64,000 nt of DNA from Planktomarina sp. (lineage in GTDB: Bacteria > Pseudomonadota > Alphaproteobacteria > Rhodobacterales > Rhodobacteraceae): positions 38,100 to 102,099 of the forward strand of contig JAFMEA010000002.1 in assembly GCA_017856985.1 (NCBI GenBank), read 5' to 3'. Position 1 is the stretch's first letter. Each line of letters starts with the position of its first letter. Shown here one piece after another: positions 1 through 8,663 of this stretch. Below the pieces are notes generated by a model that saw nothing but the letters and a program-made list of their open reading frames with translations, did not search any database and was not told the origin of the DNA. The position numbers were made by a program, and so were the translations under genes.

Positions 1-53
1 CGTAAGTCGTTTGTACTCTATTAAATAGGACCTCTTTTATGCATAAGTAATTT

Positions 54-905
54 ATGACCGATTCACCTAACCTGCCCTCATCAAACTGGCCTGAATTAAA
101 ATCAGGTTGGGTGTGGTTGTGTGGTGCAGGCCCAGGTGACGCGGGGCTAATAACCCTACATGCCTTAAGTGCCTTAAGACAGGCTGATGTTGTAGTTTAC
201 GATGCTTTAGTAAGTACAGAGATTTTAGAATGGGCACCAAATGCTGAGCTTGTTTATGCTGGAAAAAGGGGTGGAAAGCCATCTGCAAAACAGCGTGATA
301 TCTCGCTACAGCTAGTTGAATTAGCTCGCAAAGGTAGAAAAGTATTAAGGCTTAAAGGGGGGGATCCTTTCGTTTTTGGCCGAGGCGGCGAAGAAGCCCA
401 AACGCTGGTACAACACGGTATTCCAATTAGGATAATTCCAGGAATTTCAGCTGGTATTGGTGGCCTTGCCTATGCTGGCATACCCGTCACCCATCGGGAC
501 GTTAATCAATCCGTAACCTTTGTGACAGGGCATGACCAATCTGGTGACACTCCCGGCTCAATTGACTGGAATGGGATAGCTAAGGGTAGTCAGGTAATAG
601 TTATTTACATGGGGATGAGACATATTTCGCAAATTACTGATCGGTTAATGGCTGCGGGCCGCAAATCGTCAGAACCCTTAGCATTTGTTACCTCAGCAAC
701 CTTGGAAACCCAACAGGTAGTCGAAAGCACACTAGGAAACGCAGTTTCCGATGCAAAACTTCATAAAATTGAACCTCCAGCAATTATCTGCGTGGGACGA
801 TCAGTGTTAATGCGGCAGGTATTAGATTGGAAATCAATAGAATTAGGGCAGTCTCCTCGAAACTTAGATCCACTTGGCCGTGGTCGCCCTGCTGAGAGCG
901 CATGA
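54..905 (+). CDS. cobA: Uroporphyrinogen-III C-methyltransferase (SUMT)
   Basis: This 283-residue protein should transfer two methyl groups from S-adenosylmethionine to uroporphyrinogen III, giving precorrin-2, the entry to cobalamin and siroheme synthesis in the cytoplasm. The SAM-binding GAGPGD motif is at residues 24-29, the LKGGDPFVFGRGGEE motif lies near residues 98-114, and the PPAIICVGR block closes the C-terminal half. There is no CysG-type dehydrogenase/chelatase domain, so this is the stand-alone form. Its stop overlaps the start of cobB in an ATGA junction, which indicates co-translation and a role in B12 rather than only siroheme. The 53 bases before it show no clear promoter, and the operon may start outside the window. 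Siroheme synthesis is the alternative role. Confidence 0.93.
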   Translation: MTDSPNLPSSNWPELKSGWVWLCGAGPGDAGLITLHALSALRQADVVVYDALVSTEILEWAPNAELVYAGKRGGKPSAKQRDISLQLVELARKGRKVLRLKGGDPFVFGRGGEEAQTLVQHGIPIRIIPGISAGIGGLAYAGIPVTHRDVNQSVTFVTGHDQSGDTPGSIDWNGIAKGSQVIVIYMGMRHISQITDRLMAAGRKSSEPLAFVTSATLETQQVVESTLGNAVSDAKLHKIEPPAIICVGRSVLMRQVLDWKSIELGQSPRNLDPLGRGRPAESA

Positions 906-2167
906 TACGTTTCTTGATTGCTTCACCACATTCTGGAGCAGGAAAGACAGTTATCACACTCGCAATTATGCGCCTGCTAAGAAAAAGAGCAGTTAAGTAT
1001 CAACCCGCTAAATCTGGCCCCGATTATATTGATCCAAAATTTCATGAAGTGGCTTCTGGCGAAAATTCTGTCAACCTCGACGCTTGGGCAATGAGAAAAG
1101 AAGAAATTGAAACCCTAGCGGGTAGCGGTAACTTAATCGTTGAGGGGGCAATGGGTCTTTTTGATGGTGCCGGTGTATCTGGTGTGGGCTCCTCCGCTGA
1201 TTTAGCTAAAATTCTATCATTACCAGTGGTTTTGGTCATTGATTCAGCAAAAACAGCGCATTCTATTGCCGCGCTGGTGCAAGGTTTTAAAAGCTTTGAC
1301 AATCACGTAACTGTAGCTGGTGTTATACTAAATCGCGTAGCAAGCGATCGGCATTTAAATATACTTAGTGCGGCGCTTTCTAAAATTGATGTTCCTTTAT
1401 TAGGGTTTATGTTTAAATCCAACATATTTTCGTTATCTGAAAGACATCTAGGGTTGGTGCAGGCCAGTGAAAACCAAAACTTAGAACATTGGATTGATAC
1501 CGTCGCGGAGGCCTTAGCGCCAAGCCTAGACCTCCAAACTCTGACTGAGCTTACCTCACAGCCAAAACTGAAAGCCCAAGAAAACAAAAAGCCACCAGGT
1601 CAACGCATTGCAGTCGCACGCGATGTTGCATTTGAATTCAGTTACCCACATCACCTACGGTCTTGGCGTTTGGCAGGTGCAAGTATTTCATTTTTTTCTC
1701 CAGTTGCAGATGAAGCGGTTGCAAAGGACGCAGATTTTATATTTTTACCAGGGGGATATCCAGAACTTCATGCTGGTCAGATTGCAGCAGCTCAACGTTT
1801 TAAATCATCAATTAAAGGACATGCTGCCAACGACACGCCTATTTATGGAGAATGTGGTGGATATATGACTTTGGGTGATGCTATTATAGACGAACATGGC
1901 GTCAGTCATGAAATGTTGGGGCTATTAAATTTAGAAACTAGCTTCGCAGATCGAAAGTTACACCTCGGATATCGTCAACTGTCACCCCTTGGCCCACATT
2001 TTGAAGGGCCCTTACGTGGGCATGAATTTCATTATGCAAGCACACTAAGTGCAAAAGGATTTCCACTATTTTCTGCAAAAGATGCAGACAATGTGCAGTT
2101 ACCAAATATGGGGTTATGTAGCGGACAAACATTTGGTTCCTTTGCTCATATTATAAGTGGCATATAA
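902..2167 (+). CDS. cobB: Cobyrinate a,c-diamide synthase
   Basis: This 421-residue CobB/CbiA-family enzyme amidates the a and c carboxylates of (hydrogeno)cobyrinic acid, using ATP and glutamine. The N-terminal half is a dethiobiotin-synthetase-like P-loop domain with SPHSGAGKT at residues 8-16. The C-terminal half is a class I glutaminase domain with the nucleophile Cys318 in YGECGGYM and a late histidine in GHEFHYA. Length is normal for the family. Starting at the ATGA overlap with cobA gives the P-loop its usual distance from the N-terminus. CobB and CbiA forms cannot be told apart from sequence alone; cobB is used as the common alphaproteobacterial name. Confidence 0.93.
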   Translation: MIRFLIASPHSGAGKTVITLAIMRLLRKRAVKYQPAKSGPDYIDPKFHEVASGENSVNLDAWAMRKEEIETLAGSGNLIVEGAMGLFDGAGVSGVGSSADLAKILSLPVVLVIDSAKTAHSIAALVQGFKSFDNHVTVAGVILNRVASDRHLNILSAALSKIDVPLLGFMFKSNIFSLSERHLGLVQASENQNLEHWIDTVAEALAPSLDLQTLTELTSQPKLKAQENKKPPGQRIAVARDVAFEFSYPHHLRSWRLAGASISFFSPVADEAVAKDADFIFLPGGYPELHAGQIAAAQRFKSSIKGHAANDTPIYGECGGYMTLGDAIIDEHGVSHEMLGLLNLETSFADRKLHLGYRQLSPLGPHFEGPLRGHEFHYASTLSAKGFPLFSAKDADNVQLPNMGLCSGQTFGSFAHIISGI

Positions 2168-2186
2168 AACTCGCATAGGGAAAGAG

Positions 2187-3410
2187 ATGACAGAAATAGT
2201 ATTTAATGATGAGCAAGCGAAAAGAAATGTTGCTGTTCTCATTGCGGTACAAGCTATTTTAGGTTGCCAATTGCCTATGATATTTGTGATTGGTGGCCTG
2301 GCCGGTGGAATGCTCACAAAAAATTTATGCTTTGCTACTTTGCCAATTTCTTTAATAGTTTTTGGTTCAATGACCACTGCACCATGGCTTTCGGCTCTAA
2401 TGCAAAAACGGGGCCGAAAATTTGGTTTTTTTGTTGGTGCCATAGCCGGCGCTCTTGGTGCCTTAGTTTCAGGTTATGGTCTATATATCAGTTCTTTCAA
2501 CATATTTCTTCTTGGATCGTTTATAACCGGAACTTACATGTCAGCACAGGGTTTTTATCGGTTTGCAGCTAGCGATATAGCGTCAAAAGCCTTTCGTCCT
2601 AAAGCTATTTCTTATGTTATGGCAGGTGGATTGATTTCAGCAATAATAGGACCACAACTTAATAAAGTAGTAATAGATGCTTTGGTTGTCCCTTTTCTAG
2701 GAAGTTACTTAGTTATAATAGGACTTAATTTGGTGGGGATGTTTTTGTTTCTTTTGTTGCGCCTTCCCAAAGGTACGTCACACCCAACTATGATAGCAGC
2801 GTCCCAACCCCCACGTAGTTATACCGTACTATTAAGCGATCCACGTATTATAGTTTCAATCGTATGCGGTATGGTGGCATATTCATTGATGAACCTAGTA
2901 ATGACCTCTACGCCTTTGGCCGTAGTTGGGTGTGGTTTTACAAAGAATAATGCGAACGACATAGTGTCTGCACACGTCATAGCGATGTTTCTACCCTCCT
3001 TTTTTACCGGCCATTTAATTAACCGATTTGGAGTTGAAAAAATAATGGGTATTGGCCTATTAATTCTTGCGGCTGCTGGAATTGTAGCGCTGAGCGGCGT
3101 ACAACTTACTAATTTCTTTTTAGCACTTATTTTAATTGGTATCGGTTGGAACTTCAGTTTTATCGGTGCCACAACTTTGTTAACTAATTCTTATGCCCCG
3201 CATGAACGGGGCCGTGTGCAGGGTTTAAATGATGCAATAGTGTTTGGATGTGTAACCATTGCATCTTTGGCTTCAGGGGGGCTCATGAACTGTGCAGGTG
3301 GAACTGTAATAGAGGGCTGGGCTGCTGTTAACTACGCGATGACACCTTTTCTTTTATTATCTGGCACAGCCGTTTTATGGTTAACAATTATTAAAAAAAG
3401 GCTAGTTTAG
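2187..3410 (+). CDS. MFS transporter, substrate unknown
   Basis: A 407-residue, very hydrophobic protein with about 12 predicted membrane segments and a central cytoplasmic loop around residues 200-215, typical of the major facilitator superfamily. A conserved-type loop (MQKRGRKFG) follows the second or third segment, and NSYAPHERGRVQG occurs in the C-terminal half. The ATG at 2187 is preferred because GGGAAAGAG lies just upstream; an in-frame start at 2157 would run back into cobB. It follows cobB by 19 bp and is probably co-transcribed, but nothing in the sequence shows that it moves corrinoids. Its stop overlaps the stop of the convergent gene by about 3 bp. Confidence 0.85.
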   Translation: MTEIVFNDEQAKRNVAVLIAVQAILGCQLPMIFVIGGLAGGMLTKNLCFATLPISLIVFGSMTTAPWLSALMQKRGRKFGFFVGAIAGALGALVSGYGLYISSFNIFLLGSFITGTYMSAQGFYRFAASDIASKAFRPKAISYVMAGGLISAIIGPQLNKVVIDALVVPFLGSYLVIIGLNLVGMFLFLLLRLPKGTSHPTMIAASQPPRSYTVLLSDPRIIVSIVCGMVAYSLMNLVMTSTPLAVVGCGFTKNNANDIVSAHVIAMFLPSFFTGHLINRFGVEKIMGIGLLILAAAGIVALSGVQLTNFFLALILIGIGWNFSFIGATTLLTNSYAPHERGRVQGLNDAIVFGCVTIASLASGGLMNCAGGTVIEGWAAVNYAMTPFLLLSGTAVLWLTIIKKRLV

Positions 3411-4147
3411 TTATTACGCCAGGCAATTAACATCCGAGATAGAGTCGAAGTAAGAGGAAAGGCTGGGATCGCTCCGATTTCTACTGATCCAGGGTTGCGT
3501 GATACGAACTGTAACACCCTTTTACAATTGGCACTCTCAATGAATGCAGGGGAGTTTAATGTTGGGCAAGGGAGAGATAAAACTTCGTTGCACATATCAC
3601 TGTAAATATTTACTTTTTCATTATTTGACCAAACTGGTACTTTCAGTTCAATAAGTGCCGCTATACCGCGTAAAAACCGCACTAAGCCAATCTGCTTCGC
3701 CAAGTTTTCTACAGCTGTCATCTCAGTAGGTAGATCTCCCAAACCATCCAGTGCAGCAACAAGCGGTCCAAGTGCAATATCGCGCACGTGATTCAAAAGA
3801 GCGTCTGTACTATCAAATCCTCTTTTGTGGATGTCCCATCGCCGCGCCAAAATCATCTTGTCAAGTGCTTCAGCTCCCTTCTCAGTTAATACAATAGCAA
3901 GAGATTCCACAACCTCATGCCTCCTAGGCCTGCCTTCTTGAATACTCTCAAGGGCATCACGCCACCATTGAAGACGCATCTCAGCAATCACTGGTTCTTT
4001 TGTCATCCAAGGTGCTCTGGCGACTTCAACCGCTACAGCATAGATAGGGAATAATTTTTTTCTTGCTTGCAGTCTTGCACTCATGGCCGCTGCAAACCGA
4101 TCAGGGTCCGCACGTGCCACTAAATTTGCACAAGCCTGTATACTCAT
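3407..4147 (-). CDS. Squalene/phytoene synthase family protein
   Basis: A 246-residue all-helical protein resembling the squalene/phytoene synthase fold, in the short form found in many alphaproteobacteria and related to mitochondrial NDUFAF6. The usual aspartate-rich prenyl-diphosphate motifs (DxxxD) are weak: [10 protein letters not shown] near residue 80 keeps the first-helix pattern, but a convincing second Asp motif is not visible. A catalytic synthase role is therefore uncertain, and an assembly-factor role like that of NDUFAF6 is possible. It starts in an ATGA overlap with cysS, so the two are translationally coupled. There is no crt cluster nearby, which argues against carotenoid synthesis. 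Confidence 0.75.
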   Translation of the reverse strand: MSIQACANLVARADPDRFAAAMSARLQARKKLFPIYAVAVEVARAPWMTKEPVIAEMRLQWWRDALESIQEGRPRRHEVVESLAIVLTEKGAEALDKMILARRWDIHKRGFDSTDALLNHVRDIALGPLVAALDGLGDLPTEMTAVENLAKQIGLVRFLRGIAALIELKVPVWSNNEKVNIYSDMCNEVLSLPCPTLNSPAFIESANCKRVLQFVSRNPGSVEIGAIPAFPLTSTLSRMLIAWRNN

Positions 4148-5508
4148 CCAAGTTTTTCTGGGTCAAAGACACTAGAAAATACTGCCCTAGATAATCCACC
4201 AGGCTGATCAACCACCTCAATGCCAGCATCCAATAGTTGTGACCTGATCAAATCAGCTTTTAAGAAATCACGATTAACCTTCGCTTTAGTTCTCAAAGCT
4301 AAAAGAGATTCAACTTTATTCTTCACTGTGTTATCTGGTTCTTTTGGAAACCACCAATGTTCATCTGGAGATAATAATCCAAGAAACTGACCAGCGCTCA
4401 AAAGTAGTTCTACTGATCCAGACTTTGCTAACTCATGCATCCTCGCTAAAGCACCTGGTGTATTTAAATCATTAGACACATTCTGCAAAATAACGTCATC
4501 TAACAAAGCCGGTGACACATTCTCAACCAGTGCATGCCATTTACGCAGGGTTAATGTTGCGTCCCGAACCTTCTTTTGGGTCCAATCCATTGGTTTTCCG
4601 TAATGTGTCGACAACAGTACAAATCGAACGACCTCTCCTGGAATTCCATCATTTAGTAAATCCCTAACTGTAAAAAAATTGTCTAACGACTTAGACATTT
4701 TTTTACCCTCTACCTGCAACATTTCATTGTGTATCCAAAACTGGGCAAAAGAGCCACCTGGATGGGCACACTTGCTTTGAGCAATTTCATTTTCATGGTG
4801 TGGAAAAATTAAGTCATTGCCACCCCCATGTATGTCAAAACTTTCACCAAAGTGTTCTTGAACCATCGCAGAGCATTCAATATGCCATCCTGGTCGTCCA
4901 AACCCCCATGGGCTTTCCCATCCTGGTGTTTCACCACTGGATGGCTTCCATAATACAAAATCCAATGGGTTTCGCTTGTAGGGGGCAATTTCAACACGAG
5001 ACCCTGCGATCATATCCTCAATGGCTCGACCTGATAGAACACCATAGTCAGGACAGCTATCCACATCAAATAGCACATGACCCTCCGCGACGTAAGCATG
5101 TCCCTTTTTAATTAAATTATTTGACATCTCAATCATTTGCGAGATGTACAAAGTTGCTCGTGGCATTAAGTTAGGATCGAGCGTTGATAGCTCTCGCATA
5201 TCGTCTAAATACCAAGTTATTGTTTCTTCAGTTATTTCAGATATCGAACGACCAGTTGCCAATGAGCGAGCATTAATTTTGTCGTCTATATCAGTAAAAT
5301 TGCGCGCATAAGTTACATTTTCGGCGCCAAAAACCTCGCGAAGCAGTCTAAAGAGTATATCGAATACAACCACTGGTCTGGCATTTCCAAGATGTGCTCG
5401 ATCATAGACCGTAGGGCCGCAAACATACATGCGCACGTTCTCTTTTTTCAGAGGGGTGAACTCTTCTTTGCGCCGAGTTTTTGAATTATAAAGTCTAATT
5501 TGTGTCAT
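4144..5508 (-). CDS. cysS: Cysteinyl-tRNA synthetase
   Basis: This 454-residue class I synthetase charges tRNA-Cys. The N-terminal MYVCGPTV contains Cys30, a zinc ligand that selects cysteine. It is followed by the HIGH-equivalent HLGN (residues 39-42), then GWHIECSAM and PHHENEIAQ, which carry the other zinc ligands, and the KMSKS loop near residue 270. The anticodon-binding C-terminal domain is present and the length is normal. It shares an ATGA overlap with the squalene/phytoene-synthase-like gene downstream and diverges from the aminotransferase gene across about 214 bp. Confidence 0.97.
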   Translation of the reverse strand: MTQIRLYNSKTRRKEEFTPLKKENVRMYVCGPTVYDRAHLGNARPVVVFDILFRLLREVFGAENVTYARNFTDIDDKINARSLATGRSISEITEETITWYLDDMRELSTLDPNLMPRATLYISQMIEMSNNLIKKGHAYVAEGHVLFDVDSCPDYGVLSGRAIEDMIAGSRVEIAPYKRNPLDFVLWKPSSGETPGWESPWGFGRPGWHIECSAMVQEHFGESFDIHGGGNDLIFPHHENEIAQSKCAHPGGSFAQFWIHNEMLQVEGKKMSKSLDNFFTVRDLLNDGIPGEVVRFVLLSTHYGKPMDWTQKKVRDATLTLRKWHALVENVSPALLDDVILQNVSNDLNTPGALARMHELAKSGSVELLLSAGQFLGLLSPDEHWWFPKEPDNTVKNKVESLLALRTKAKVNRDFLKADLIRSQLLDAGIEVVDQPGGLSRAVFSSVFDPEKLG

Positions 5509-5722
5509 TAATTAGTTCCTGAACGTCCTGAACGGAATTGCGACATATTTTTGCTATGAAACACATTTAAAATAAAAGCTAATCACTGAAACAGTTCTCC
5601 CAACAAATACCAAACGTTGTCTATATCAACTAATAGTAAATGAAAATATCCGGCAGAATGTGTTTTGGTTGCTGCACCAAAATAAGTTTGACAAATCCAC
5701 ACTAAAACGGCCAGCTAGACAT

Positions 5723-6901
5723 ATGGAAATAGCTAATCGCATGGTTGCTTTAACAAGCGACGGGACAGATGGATGGGATGTTTTTTACAGAGCTCGCAGG
5801 ATGAAGAAGTCTGGCATTTCTGTTACAGAACTGACTATTGGAGAGCATGATATTGGCACAGACTTAAATATTTTAACAGAAATGTATAGATCCGCTCAGG
5901 CGGGAAATACTGGTTATGCCGCTGTGCCAGGAACGGATGAATTAAGAGAAACAGTTGCCCGACGGATAAACGAAAGAACGGGGGTATCGACAACAGCCGC
6001 CAACATACTAATTACACCCGGCGGCCAAGCTGCATTATTTGCGGCACATCTGGCCGTACTAGATCCGGGTGATGTTGCGCTATACTGTGATCCTTATTAT
6101 GCTACTTACCCCGGCACCCTTCGCGCCGTTGGTGCTATAAATCGTTCTATTGAGTGCATTCCAGAAAATAATTTCCAACCTCAAAAAAATCAAATCCAGT
6201 TAGCCGCAAATGGCGCAAAGTGTTTATTAGTTAACTCACCCAACAACCCCACCGGTGTTGTTTATGACAAAAATACTTGGCTAGGAATCGTGGAGGTTTG
6301 CATTCAAAAAGATCTCTGGCTGATATCAGATGAAGTCTATGACAGCCAAGTTTGGGAAGGAGAACATATTAGTCCGCGCAGTTTGCCCAAAATGGAACCC
6401 CGCACTCTGGTTATAGGCTCCATGTCTAAAAGTCATGCGATGACGGGAAGTCGTGTAGGTTGGGTATGTGGCCCTGAGACAGTGATCACGCATTTAATCA
6501 ACTTAGCAACTCATACGACTTATGGGGTTCCAGGCTATATTCAAGATGCAGCTAACTTTGCTTTGAACCAAGGAAGCAAACTGGAGATGGAAGTGGCCGC
6601 TCCCTTTGATCGCAGACGTAAAATCGCCGTCAAACTCATCGCCATGCAGAAAATCATCAAGTCTGTGCCTTGTTCTGGTGCAATGTATATGATGTTAGAC
6701 ATACGAAATACAGGGTTAACTGGTGAGGTTTTTGCTAATAGGCTTCTAGATAAAAAAAATATTGCAGTTATGCCTGGCGAGAGTTTTGGACGATCTGCTA
6801 AAGGACATATCAGGGTTGCAATGACAGTAGATGATGAAAAGTTTAAGAAAGCATTGGAGGAATTATTAAGATTTGCTGCAGAGGAACAGATAAAAAATTG
6901 A
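5723..6901 (+). CDS. PLP-dependent aminotransferase, class I/II
   Basis: A fold-type I aminotransferase of 392 residues from the chosen ATG. The PLP lysine is Lys236 in GSMSKSHAMTGSRVGW, preceded by NSPNNPTG and by SDEVYDSQVW, the pattern of the aspartate/aromatic aminotransferase group. An in-frame GTG at 5660 would add 21 residues that look unrelated to the family, so the ATG at 5723 is preferred, although no strong ribosome-binding site precedes it. The substrate cannot be assigned. It stands alone between cysS (divergent) and the methyltransferase gene downstream. Confidence 0.85.
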   Translation: MEIANRMVALTSDGTDGWDVFYRARRMKKSGISVTELTIGEHDIGTDLNILTEMYRSAQAGNTGYAAVPGTDELRETVARRINERTGVSTTAANILITPGGQAALFAAHLAVLDPGDVALYCDPYYATYPGTLRAVGAINRSIECIPENNFQPQKNQIQLAANGAKCLLVNSPNNPTGVVYDKNTWLGIVEVCIQKDLWLISDEVYDSQVWEGEHISPRSLPKMEPRTLVIGSMSKSHAMTGSRVGWVCGPETVITHLINLATHTTYGVPGYIQDAANFALNQGSKLEMEVAAPFDRRRKIAVKLIAMQKIIKSVPCSGAMYMMLDIRNTGLTGEVFANRLLDKKNIAVMPGESFGRSAKGHIRVAMTVDDEKFKKALEELLRFAAEEQIKN

Positions 6902-6952
6902 CGTTTTTTGAACAAAGGTCGCAAATAGAAAAGATTGTCGTTTAAGACATTT

Positions 6953-6966
6953 TACCCCTTCGGGTA
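6953..6966 (+). repeat. Small perfect hairpin after the aminotransferase gene
   Basis: TACCC-CTTC-GGGTA forms a 5-bp stem with a tetraloop, 52 bp after the aminotransferase stop. No T-run follows on either strand, so it is not a classical intrinsic terminator. It could be a weak terminator or part of the roughly 210-base leader of the MttB-family gene. Confidence 0.3.
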
Positions 6967-7112
6967 TGAATGATCAGCTAAATACAGTTTTGTGGTTAAT
7001 TAGTCTCTTAGATCAGACGATTGGCGCATGCAGGGGTCGTGCTGCTCGAGGTGGGCCCATTGTGTTGTAAGGAATTAATTTTGTTTACCTTTTAACACTA
7101 CAGGACCTCACC

Positions 7113-8648
7113 ATGACCAACACAATCCAACGTCGAGCTGGTGGCCGCGCAGCTCGCACCGCCGCCCGCGCAGCTCCTCTATCAGATACCATGCGACCAA
7201 TAAGGCCAGGTATGGAAGGCGGAACTTACCATCCTCTTTCTCAATCAGATATGGAAAAAATAAACAGGTCTGCACTGACAGCACTTGAGGAAATCGGTCT
7301 AGCAGATGCGCCACAATCCGGAATTGATATTATGGTCGGTGCTGGGGCTATTTACGGCCAAGATGGCCGCCTACGTTTTCCAAAGTCTTTGATAGAAGAT
7401 ATGCTGGTAACGGCAAATCGCGAAATTACACTATTTGGTCGGAATCCAAAACACGACATGCTTCTCAGTGGAAAAAAAGTACATTACGGAACAGCAGGCG
7501 CCGCCGTGCACATGGTAGATGTAGAAAATCGAAGCTACCGTGAGTCCACTGTAAAAGACCTTCATAATGCAGCTCGAATAGTTGAACACCTTGATAATAT
7601 TCATTTTGTGCAGCGGCCGATGGTTTGTCGCGACATCCCTGACAATCGTGAAATGGATCTAAATACAATTTATGCATGTACCACCGGTACACAAAAACAT
7701 GTCGGGACCTCTTTCACCGAACCAGGTTTCGTAGATGACGCATTTGAAATGTTACATATGATAGCGGGCGGAGAAAATAGATGGCGAGATCGGCCATTTG
7801 TCTCTAATTCAAACTGTTTTGTTGTTCCGCCGATGAAGTTTGCGACTGAAAGCTGCCAAGTAATGGAGAAGTGTATAGAAGGTGGGATGCCAATTTTACT
7901 TCTTAGTGCGGGCCAAGCAGGCGCTACGGCCCCTGCCCCAATCGCTGGGGCAATTGTCCAGGCGGTCGCAGAATGTTTGGCTGGTATGGTATATGTTAAT
8001 GCAATTAAACCTGGACACCCAACCATCTTTGGAACTTGGCCATTTGTCTCTGATCTTAGAACTGGCGCCATGTCAGGTGGTTCGGGAGAGCAGGCTTTGT
8101 TGACGGCTGGTTGTGCTCAAATGCACCACTATTATGGTTTGCCAGGTGGAGCTGCAGCTGGGATTGCAGACGCCAAATTGCCGGATATGCAGGCTGGTTG
8201 GGAGCAGGCAATGTCAAACGTTATGGCAGGTTTAACGGGCTTAAATATGGTTTATGAAGCCGCAGGAATGCACGCCTCATTATTAGGCTTTTGTCATGAA
8301 TCGCTGATTTTGGGTGATGACCTTTTAGGCCAGGCGATGCGTTGTGTTCGGGGCATCGAAGTGAATGAAGAAACTGTTGGCCTAGAAACCATGCGAAGCA
8401 CATGTTTAGGCGGACCTGGACATTACCTCGGTTCCGATCAGACCCTATCATTAATGCAAACTGAGTATTTCTATCCAACACTCGCAGACCGCAGTTCACC
8501 AAAAGAGTGGGATGAAAAAAATCGTCCTGATCTATTAAAAAACGCAACCTTACGAAAGGAAAAGTTAATCAACGCTCCAACACCAGCATCCCTGGACCCA
8601 ATGGTGGACGCTGAAATACGAAAACGATTTAATATCCACCTATCTTAA
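7113..8648 (+). CDS. Trimethylamine methyltransferase (MttB) family protein, non-pyrrolysine
   Basis: A 511-residue member of the MttB superfamily (COG5598). Methanogen MttB reads an in-frame amber codon as pyrrolysine. Here the frame has no internal stop, so this is the non-Pyl branch, whose characterised members (such as the glycine betaine methyltransferase MtgB) demethylate quaternary amines and pass the methyl group to a corrinoid protein. Visible family blocks include YGTAGAAVH, YACTTGTQKHVGTS and a glycine-rich LPGGAAAGIADAK segment. No corrinoid protein or corrinoid reductase gene is adjacent. The substrate is unknown; glycine betaine or another methylated osmolyte would fit a marine organism. 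The N-terminus is rich in Arg and Ala. A CAGGACC ribosome-binding site precedes the ATG. Confidence 0.88.
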   Translation: MTNTIQRRAGGRAARTAARAAPLSDTMRPIRPGMEGGTYHPLSQSDMEKINRSALTALEEIGLADAPQSGIDIMVGAGAIYGQDGRLRFPKSLIEDMLVTANREITLFGRNPKHDMLLSGKKVHYGTAGAAVHMVDVENRSYRESTVKDLHNAARIVEHLDNIHFVQRPMVCRDIPDNREMDLNTIYACTTGTQKHVGTSFTEPGFVDDAFEMLHMIAGGENRWRDRPFVSNSNCFVVPPMKFATESCQVMEKCIEGGMPILLLSAGQAGATAPAPIAGAIVQAVAECLAGMVYVNAIKPGHPTIFGTWPFVSDLRTGAMSGGSGEQALLTAGCAQMHHYYGLPGGAAAGIADAKLPDMQAGWEQAMSNVMAGLTGLNMVYEAAGMHASLLGFCHESLILGDDLLGQAMRCVRGIEVNEETVGLETMRSTCLGGPGHYLGSDQTLSLMQTEYFYPTLADRSSPKEWDEKNRPDLLKNATLRKEKLINAPTPASLDPMVDAEIRKRFNIHLS

Positions 8649-8663
8649 TTCTCACATGCAAAT

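Noticed and set aside
5660..5722. GTG start extending the aminotransferase by 21 residues
   Set aside because: The extra residues do not look like the family N-terminus; the internal ATG at 5723 gives the usual start.
7113..8648. Pyrrolysine-containing MttB
   Set aside because: There is no in-frame amber codon, and no pyl genes are present.
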